A stretch of 28,221 bases of DNA, from contig JAEOTW010000175.1 in NCBI GenBank assembly GCA_016839655.1, positions 1-28,221 of the forward strand, given 5' to 3'. This stretch comes from Promethearchaeota archaeon (lineage in GTDB: Archaea; Asgardarchaeota; Lokiarchaeia; Sigynarchaeales; SOKP01). Each line of letters begins with the position of its first letter. Position 1 is the stretch's first letter. The position numbers and the translations under genes were made by a program. Positions 22,814-28,221 of the stretch are shown one piece after another. The notes below the pieces were generated by a model. It had not been told where the DNA came from. It saw nothing but the letters and a program-made list of their open reading frames with translations, and searched no databases.

Positions 22814-23602
22814 TTAAATATCAAAGAACCAGAAATCTTCTTCATCTTCTCTTAAAAAACCCATTAATTTAGATAAGTCTTTAAGGAGATGTTGTATAGA
22901 AACTTTGTGCTGATCTCTTCTAATAGGCCCCATTTCTGAGAAGAACATATCATCTAGCAATTTATCAATATTGATTCTATCAAAATATTTTATTGGATTA
23001 TAAAATAATGTATAAAAAATCTCTTTCTCCAAATTAGGTTGTTCTTTTGTTTTTAAGTCTTCTTCATATTGATTCTTGATAATATTTTTTAATTCTACAA
23101 TAATGCATTCTTTATTATGTAGAAGGGCATTTCTTTTTCGTTCTAATCCACTTAAATTCTGTTCAATTTCTTTAATTTTCTCACCTAAGAATCTAAGTTT
23201 CTTATCAGGAAGTTTGATTTTTTGATAATCTAGTTGAACTCCCGTATCTTTTAATTTTAAATTCCCTCTATTATCATCGATTTTAGAAACACTGTATTTT
23301 ATGTTATAATAATCTGGAGTGATATTAATTCTCAAGGAAAGATTACTATTAATACGATACTTTATATTCCTTGGATCTTCCCCAAAATTTTCAATGATAC
23401 CATATTCAGAAAGCATTTTAAGTTGACTGTGGATTGCTTGTCTAGAAATTTTTTTCCCAAGTGAAGCGGCTAATTCTGAAGCACCTAATGGAACTTTTGC
23501 TAATTTAGAAAGAATAATTCTTCTAGTTGGGTTTCCTATTATCTCAAGTAGATTATCCATACTAAGAAATACATTATTTTCAGCCTGTTTTTCTAATTCC
23601 AT
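22814..23602 (-). CDS. ArsR-like winged-helix regulator, HSR1/Phr type
   Basis: A 262-residue protein. Residues 14-75 are a winged helix-turn-helix of the ArsR/HTH_20 class (LLEIIGNPTRRIILSKLA, then ISRQAIHSQLKMLSEYGIIE). A beta-rich segment follows, then a charged coiled-coil stretch at about 130-180 and a C-terminal helical region. Archaeal heat-shock repressors (Phr of Pyrococcus, HSR1 of Archaeoglobus) share this N-terminal domain and control hsp20 and AAA+ ATPase genes. Here the gene lies 46 bases behind cdc48, which supports such a role. An AAGGTGG ribosome site stands before the ATG. Longer than Phr (about 200 residues). Confidence 0.82.
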   Translation of the reverse strand: MELEKQAENNVFLSMDNLLEIIGNPTRRIILSKLAKVPLGASELAASLGKKISRQAIHSQLKMLSEYGIIENFGEDPRNIKYRINSNLSLRINITPDYYNIKYSVSKIDDNRGNLKLKDTGVQLDYQKIKLPDKKLRFLGEKIKEIEQNLSGLERKRNALLHNKECIIVELKNIIKNQYEEDLKTKEQPNLEKEIFYTLFYNPIKYFDRINIDKLLDDMFFSEMGPIRRDQHKVSIQHLLKDLSKLMGFLREDEEDFWFFDI

Positions 23603-23648
23603 TAGATTTCCACCTTATTTTTTATTTTTTTTAAGCTTATTTATACTT

Positions 23649-25874
23649 TTAGCGATATAATTCTTCTGAAGGTTCTTTAGCATATCTTTCATGAGATTGT
23701 TTAGCTTTATCAGCTGATTTTAAAACTTTTTCAATAGATTCATCAAACTGTACTTTTGATATTTTTACTACTTTAACAGATTCAGCATTTTGTGTATTGA
23801 TATTAGAATTTGCTACAGCCTTGCGAATTGTTAAAAGTGTTGCTTCTTCTACTATTGCTTGAATATCTGCTCCAGTATAATCTTCTAGATCTTGTGCCAT
23901 TTGGTCAATATCTACCTCTTCATCTAGAGGTTTATTTTTAAGGTGAATTTTAAATATTTCCATTCGAGCTTCCTTATCCGGCTTTGGGATTTCAATATGT
24001 CTACCGAATCTCCCTGATCGCAATAATGCAGGGTCTAACATATCAGATCTGTTTGTTGCAGCAAGTAAAATTACATCTTTAAGGCCTTCTAATCCGTCCA
24101 TTTCTGTTAATAATTGTGAGACTACTTGTTCAGTTACTTGGGAACTGGAAAACCTACCTCGCATTCCTGCTATAGCATCAATCTCATCAAAGAATATTAT
24201 ACATGGAGAAGCTGCTCTTGCCTTTCGAAACGTTTCTCTTACTGCTTTTTCACTCTCGCCCACCCATTTAGACAAAAATTCAGGTCCTTTTACTGAAATA
24301 AAGTTTACTTCACTTTCATGAGCTAATGCCTTAGCTAAAAGAGTTTTTCCTGTCCCTGGAAACCCATAAAGTAATATGCCACTAGGAGGTTTTGAGTTTA
24401 AATGTTTATACAATTCTGGATATTTTAAAGGCCATTCTATTACTTCTTGAAGTTGCTGTTTAGCTTCCTCTAGACCACCAATATCATCCCATGTTTCAGT
24501 AGGTTGACTGATTAAAACCTCTCGTAAAGCTGAAGGTTCAATACTAGTTCTTGCTGACTCAAAATTTTTCATTTTAATTTGAAGTTCCATTAATATCTCA
24601 AGTGGGATTGGTTTATCTAAATCGATTTTTGGTAATAATTCTCTTATTGATAACATAGCAGCCTCTTTTGCCAAAGCTTCAATATCTGCTCCTACAAATC
24701 CATGAGTTTTTTCTGCTATAAGACGAAGATCAACGTCACTATGTAAAGGCATTCCACGTGTATGAATCAATAAGATTTCATATCTCCCATCTGTATCAGG
24801 AACTCCAATTTCGATTTCTCTATCAAATCTTCCAGGACGTCTGAGAGCTGGATCAATATCATTTACTCTATTTGTTGCACCAATAACAATGATTTCTCCT
24901 CTTCCTTCTAAACCATCTAATAATGATAATAATTGAGCTACCACTCTTCTTTCAACTTCTCCTGTTACTTCACCCCTTTTAGGTGCTATTGAATCCAACT
25001 CATCTATAAATATTATTGAGGGGGCCATTTCTTTAGATTTTTCAAATACTTTACGGAGATTTTCTTCACTTTGACCATAAAATTTGCTCATTATTTCTGG
25101 TCCGCTTATTGTTTCAAAATACGCATCTGTTTCTCCAGCAACAGCTCTCGCTAATAAAGTTTTTCCTGTGCCGGGTGGTCCATGAAGTAGTACTCCTTTA
25201 GGGGGATCAATTCCAATCCTTTTAAATAGTTCAGGGTGCCTTAGAGGTAACTCAATCATTTCACGGATTCTCTGCATTTCTTCTTCTAATCCCCCAATAT
25301 CTTCATATGTCACTTTTCTTCTTTCTAATTCTTCAAGTTCTTTACTACTTTTTTCAGACATGGTTATTTTTGTATCTAAAGCAATCCTAACAGCATCAGC
25401 TTTAGGATGATAATCAATAACCACAAGATCTATTCTACGACCCATAGCATTAAAACTTAAAATATCTCCTCTCGTAACAACTCTATTTTCCAAAATCTGT
25501 GTTAACTGTTGAGGAGTCCTTAAAATTATTGATTCTTCTAATCCTGCAAATGTTATCCGATCTGCTAAACTTGCTTCAATTTTGCGAATTTCAACAATAT
25601 CATCTAAAGAAGCTCCAATATTCCTTCTCAATGAAGAATCCATTCTAACTGTATTTGTACCTTTATCCTCTGCATCCCCAGGAAATAAAAGGGCGGCTGT
25701 TTTTTCCCCATTCACTTCATAAGCAATTTCGATCACATCACCAGTTCGAAGTCCAAGATCATTAATTACTTCAGGATCTAATCTTATTCGGCCTCTCCCA
25801 GCATCTTTTTTATATGCATCCTTTATTCTTACTTTTTTTCCTTGTCCTTTATATTCTCGAGTCATCCCACTCAT
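23649..25874 (-). CDS. cdc48: Cdc48/VCP-type AAA+ ATPase
   Basis: A 741-residue two-ring ATPase of full length. An N domain of about 185 residues (double-psi barrel [20 protein letters not shown], then the four-stranded part) precedes AAA module D1 with Walker [15 protein letters not shown] near 231, Walker [15 protein letters not shown] near 290, and D2 with [14 protein letters not shown] near 503 and [12 protein letters not shown] near 560. Both modules have the second region of homology ([37 protein letters not shown]). D2 has GFPGTGKT where GPPGTGKT is usual. The tail LYR resembles the HbYX-like proteasome-docking end only in its YR. It unfolds proteins for the proteasome. Between hsp20 and the regulator. 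Confidence 0.97.
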   Translation of the reverse strand: MSGMTREYKGQGKKVRIKDAYKKDAGRGRIRLDPEVINDLGLRTGDVIEIAYEVNGEKTAALLFPGDAEDKGTNTVRMDSSLRRNIGASLDDIVEIRKIEASLADRITFAGLEESIILRTPQQLTQILENRVVTRGDILSFNAMGRRIDLVVIDYHPKADAVRIALDTKITMSEKSSKELEELERRKVTYEDIGGLEEEMQRIREMIELPLRHPELFKRIGIDPPKGVLLHGPPGTGKTLLARAVAGETDAYFETISGPEIMSKFYGQSEENLRKVFEKSKEMAPSIIFIDELDSIAPKRGEVTGEVERRVVAQLLSLLDGLEGRGEIIVIGATNRVNDIDPALRRPGRFDREIEIGVPDTDGRYEILLIHTRGMPLHSDVDLRLIAEKTHGFVGADIEALAKEAAMLSIRELLPKIDLDKPIPLEILMELQIKMKNFESARTSIEPSALREVLISQPTETWDDIGGLEEAKQQLQEVIEWPLKYPELYKHLNSKPPSGILLYGFPGTGKTLLAKALAHESEVNFISVKGPEFLSKWVGESEKAVRETFRKARAASPCIIFFDEIDAIAGMRGRFSSSQVTEQVVSQLLTEMDGLEGLKDVILLAATNRSDMLDPALLRSGRFGRHIEIPKPDKEARMEIFKIHLKNKPLDEEVDIDQMAQDLEDYTGADIQAIVEEATLLTIRKAVANSNINTQNAESVKVVKISKVQFDESIEKVLKSADKAKQSHERYAKEPSEELYR

Positions 25875-25949
25875 GTTTGTTCATCACTATATTTTTATTT
25901 TTGGTTTATTTGAAATACTCTTTGTTTTAATTTAAATAATTATTAATTC

Positions 25950-26561
25950 TTATTTATCCAATTTCTTTACATTAATAATAACTAGTCCATTCTTCACTTC
26001 TATCTTATAATTTTCTCTTGAAGTTTTAAAAGGTAAAGAAATAGTCTTTTCATACCTTCTATTTTTATTCTCAGCAATAAATATTAATTTTGTTCCTTTT
26101 GCGACTATATTAATTATAATGTCTTCTTTATTAATCCCGGGAACATCAAATATTATCTCAGAATACTCTTTATGATCATTAATCTCAGTTAGTGGCTCTA
26201 ATATAGTTAAATCCTCTTCTTGCATGGAAAAATCTAATGAAAGCTGATCTGCATCAATCTCTTCTAAAGATCGCCTCTCAAATCGTTTCTCTAATTTTGG
26301 ATATTTTGATAAATCGATATTCTTTAACAATTCTCGAATTTTTTTATCATCAATATTTCCTTCAATTTTAAACTCAGGATTATTCATTCCGGTTTCAAAA
26401 TGGTATGATATCTTGAAACTCTTTTCACCATTATCTTGAGATTCAAAGTTTAAATTATTTTTCGGTTCTGGAATAAATAAAAAATCCACATCAAATATAT
26501 CTGAATCTATTTTAAAATATTTTTTAATTGCGTCAATAATATCATCAAATTCATCCGACAT
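25950..26561 (-). CDS. hsp20: Hsp20/alpha-crystallin-family protein
   Basis: About 203 residues. The C-terminal 80 residues form an alpha-crystallin-like domain (EIIFDVPGINKEDIIINI, KLIFIAENKNRRYEKTISLPF, then NGLVIINVKK), and the first 120 are a longer acidic N-terminal region with a strand-helix pattern. The usual C-terminal I-x-I/V motif is not seen after the last strand, so oligomer contacts may differ. An AGGTG ribosome site (26568-26572) points to ATG 26561 rather than GTG 26570. It heads the cdc48 cluster. ATP-independent holdase function is inferred from the family. Confidence 0.9.
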   Translation of the reverse strand: MSDEFDDIIDAIKKYFKIDSDIFDVDFLFIPEPKNNLNFESQDNGEKSFKISYHFETGMNNPEFKIEGNIDDKKIRELLKNIDLSKYPKLEKRFERRSLEEIDADQLSLDFSMQEEDLTILEPLTEINDHKEYSEIIFDVPGINKEDIIINIVAKGTKLIFIAENKNRRYEKTISLPFKTSRENYKIEVKNGLVIINVKKLDK

Positions 26562-26620
26562 GTTATGCACCTAATTTTTAGATTTTGTCAATCTTTCCTT
26601 TACAATACTACAATTTACAT

Positions 26621-26640
26621 ATACCACTAAAGGTATAAAA
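26621..26640 (-). promoter_or_regulatory. hsp20 promoter with inverted repeat
   Basis: On the minus strand a TATA-like TTTATA (26634-26639) lies about 75 bases before the hsp20 start. It is overlapped by the inverted repeat ATACC-N6-GGTAT (26621-26636). A repressor bound there would block TBP, so this is a candidate operator for the HSR1/Phr-like regulator. Confidence 0.45.
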
Positions 26641-26690
26641 ACTTATTGTTTCTGAATAATAAGGATATGGAGCAATAAAAATTGATTTTG

Positions 26691-28221
26691 TTATGGATAA
26701 TAATATCTCTTTAATAAGAATTTTAACTTCCTTTGATTTAAATCAAACAACTTAAAGAAAAGATTGTCTATGCTTTCTTTTATAATATTATTTTTTTTCA
26801 GTTTTACAGCATTAATAATTCTTTTTACAAAATCTTCGTGATTTATATTTGAAAAGTAGCTTAGTTTTTTAAAGCTATCAATAAACTGTTCAGGATTACC
26901 ATTGTTGGTTATTAAAATTCTCGTAAGGATTTTAATTAGACTTACAATTTCAATCTTCTCAGGAGCTTTAAATCTTTCTAAATTGGGAATTGGTAAGGAT
27001 TGTTCAAGTTTAGTTTTGCTTCTTTTAATTTTGATATTCTTAGACTTATATAAAAACTGGACAATTTTGGAATTCAAATAGGCAAGAATGAAGAGATAAT
27101 CGATATCTTCTTCTGGAGACTTAGGCCAAAGAAAATAAGTATCTGATGTCGCGTAATATTGTTCATTTGAATAACCAAAACTATTTTCATCTGATATATA
27201 TTTAAAGAATATTTTAGGATGAGAATCATATAGAGGCTCGAGATCTAATGTATCTTCAACATTTTTTTCATTATATCTCCTAATAAAAGAACCTCTCCTG
27301 GGGAAATATATATCTTCTGGGTTCTCTTTTGCATTAATTAATATGTCTCCTAATTCAGTTTTGAATTGATTTAAATATTTAGAGAGAACTGGATATTTTG
27401 ATTCGAGTATTTTGTTTCTTTCTTGGCTTTTTTCTGAATTAAATTCGTTTTTATTAAAGTAAATAAGGTATCCTTCATAATTTTCTTTATTATAGCCGTA
27501 AGGTTTTATTGATTTACTTTTATATATTTTCTTAATCCTTTTTTTCTCAATGTAATCAAGCTTTATGAACTCGCCATTAACATTGATGAAAAAATCATCA
27601 TTCTTAATTTTTAATTCCTTTCCTTCAATTAAAATGAATATAGAGTCTTTAATAAGAATTAACCCATTGCGAATTATGAAATAGTCTTTTAACAATGAAA
27701 TTTTTCCATTGATTTTACAATAGTTCTCAATTTCATCCACAGATGATTTAATTTCCATCGGATAGAGAAGGTTCCAACTTTCATCTTCTCTTAAATCATG
27801 GTTTGTTAATGCTGAAGTATATTTCTTGATTTGGTTAGAATCTTTGTTATATAATAATTCTCTTAGAATTGTTTTATTAATTGAAAAATCTTTTTGTCTA
27901 ATTTGGTTTTGTTTAAACAGGTGTACTATTTCAATATCTTTATTTTTATTTTGAATTTTATCTTGTTCAGTTTTTTTCTGTAAAACCCAGATACAATTAT
28001 GTTGGCCCTTTGCTCCCTCAAATAGGCGTAAACGTGATAATTCTATATATTGTAGCAAAAAACATTCTTCTAATATATGGGGTTTCAAAAATTTTATTCC
28101 AGTTTTTTTAGATTTTGTAATCCAGTAGTTTGTAGTTATGAAGGTTAAAAAACCTCCGGGATTCAACTTTTCTATCCCCATATGAATAAAGTAGTAAAAC
28201 AAATCCATATTTCCTATAAAA
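26691..28221 (-). CDS. C-terminal part of an Eco57I/TaqI-class DNA adenine methyltransferase (partial)
   Basis: The frame is open to the end of the window, so the N-terminus, including motif I and probably NPPY, lies outside. The visible start IGNMDLFYYFIHMGIEKLNPGG and the strand FLTFITTNYWITKS are the end of the class N6-adenine methyltransferase domain; LEECFLLQYIELSRLRLFEG and QHNCIWVLQK follow. The rest, about residues 130-450, is a TaqI-type target-recognition region (YFPRRGSFIRRYNEKN, SDTYFLWPKSPEEDIDYLFILAYLNSK, QSLPIPNLE). It belongs to a type II/IIG restriction-modification system; whether a nuclease domain is fused upstream cannot be seen. Confidence 0.85.
   Translation of the reverse strand, partial: FIGNMDLFYYFIHMGIEKLNPGGFLTFITTNYWITKSKKTGIKFLKPHILEECFLLQYIELSRLRLFEGAKGQHNCIWVLQKKTEQDKIQNKNKDIEIVHLFKQNQIRQKDFSINKTILRELLYNKDSNQIKKYTSALTNHDLREDESWNLLYPMEIKSSVDEIENYCKINGKISLLKDYFIIRNGLILIKDSIFILIEGKELKIKNDDFFINVNGEFIKLDYIEKKRIKKIYKSKSIKPYGYNKENYEGYLIYFNKNEFNSEKSQERNKILESKYPVLSKYLNQFKTELGDILINAKENPEDIYFPRRGSFIRRYNEKNVEDTLDLEPLYDSHPKIFFKYISDENSFGYSNEQYYATSDTYFLWPKSPEEDIDYLFILAYLNSKIVQFLYKSKNIKIKRSKTKLEQSLPIPNLERFKAPEKIEIVSLIKILTRILITNNGNPEQFIDSFKKLSYFSNINHEDFVKRIINAVKLKKNNIIKESIDNLFFKLFDLNQRKLKFLLKRYYYP

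Noticed and set aside
1..28221. CRISPR array, insertion sequence, integrase or prophage
   Set aside because: No regularly spaced repeats, transposase-like protein or phage gene was found on either strand.

Overview
This AT-rich window looks like a piece of an archaeal chromosome, most probably an Asgard archaeon of the Lokiarchaeia type. The archaeal evidence is: an archaemetzincin protease; a Cdc48/VCP ATPase next to Hsp20 and an ArsR-like heat-shock-type regulator; a tRNA with a bulge-helix-bulge intron; the corrinoid delta subunit of acetyl-CoA decarbonylase/synthase; and an FwdF-like polyferredoxin. The last two point to a Wood-Ljungdahl pathway. The Asgard placement is inferred from this gene mix, a beta-helix membrane protein and a surface protein with a C-terminal anchor. 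I could not run a phylogeny.

Layout. 1-273 is the end of a membrane protein. 300-1977 holds a LysR regulator divergent from a DsrE-TusA pair (sulfur or selenium trafficking), with a LysR-type palindrome between them. 2114-3146 holds two tandem paralogues of a cysteine-containing family (DUF6125-like). 3207-3695 is a GNAT acetyltransferase interrupted by one in-frame TAA. 3804-7076 is a mix of small genes: methyltransferase, OB-fold-like protein, beta-helix membrane protein, universal stress protein, a 35-residue zinc-finger protein and a tautomerase. 7148-10803 (minus strand) has cdhD, an acyl-CoA ligase and a secreted anchored protein. 10929-15121 is a lysine/diaminopimelate locus: dapF-lysA on plus facing dapA-dapB on minus. 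15265-16851 has an ADP-ribosylglycohydrolase whose 3' end overlaps archaemetzincin. 16995-19244 is a soluble four-PAS histidine kinase. 19412-19513 is a tRNA-Pro(UGG) with a non-canonical intron. 19528-22194 has a hypothetical protein, an fwdF-like polyferredoxin followed by a membrane protein, and a single-domain response regulator. 22268-26570 (minus) is a proteostasis operon: hsp20, cdc48, an HSR1/Phr-like regulator and a small HExxH protein. 26691-28221 is the C-terminal part of an Eco57I/TaqI-class DNA methyltransferase, cut by the window end.

Most notable points: (1) the tRNA-Pro intron lies between positions 25 and 26 and fits a 3-4-3 bulge-helix-bulge; (2) at least two genes (fwdF-like, response regulator) have no ATG/GTG/TTG ahead of their essential N-terminal residues, and two more (uspA, cdhD) have a Shine-Dalgarno-like site placed before ATT, which suggests AUU/AUA initiation; (3) the hsp20-cdc48-regulator cluster resembles the Archaeoglobus HSR1 operon, with an added metalloprotease-like gene and an inverted repeat beside the hsp20 TATA box. 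No CRISPR array, insertion sequence or integrase was seen.
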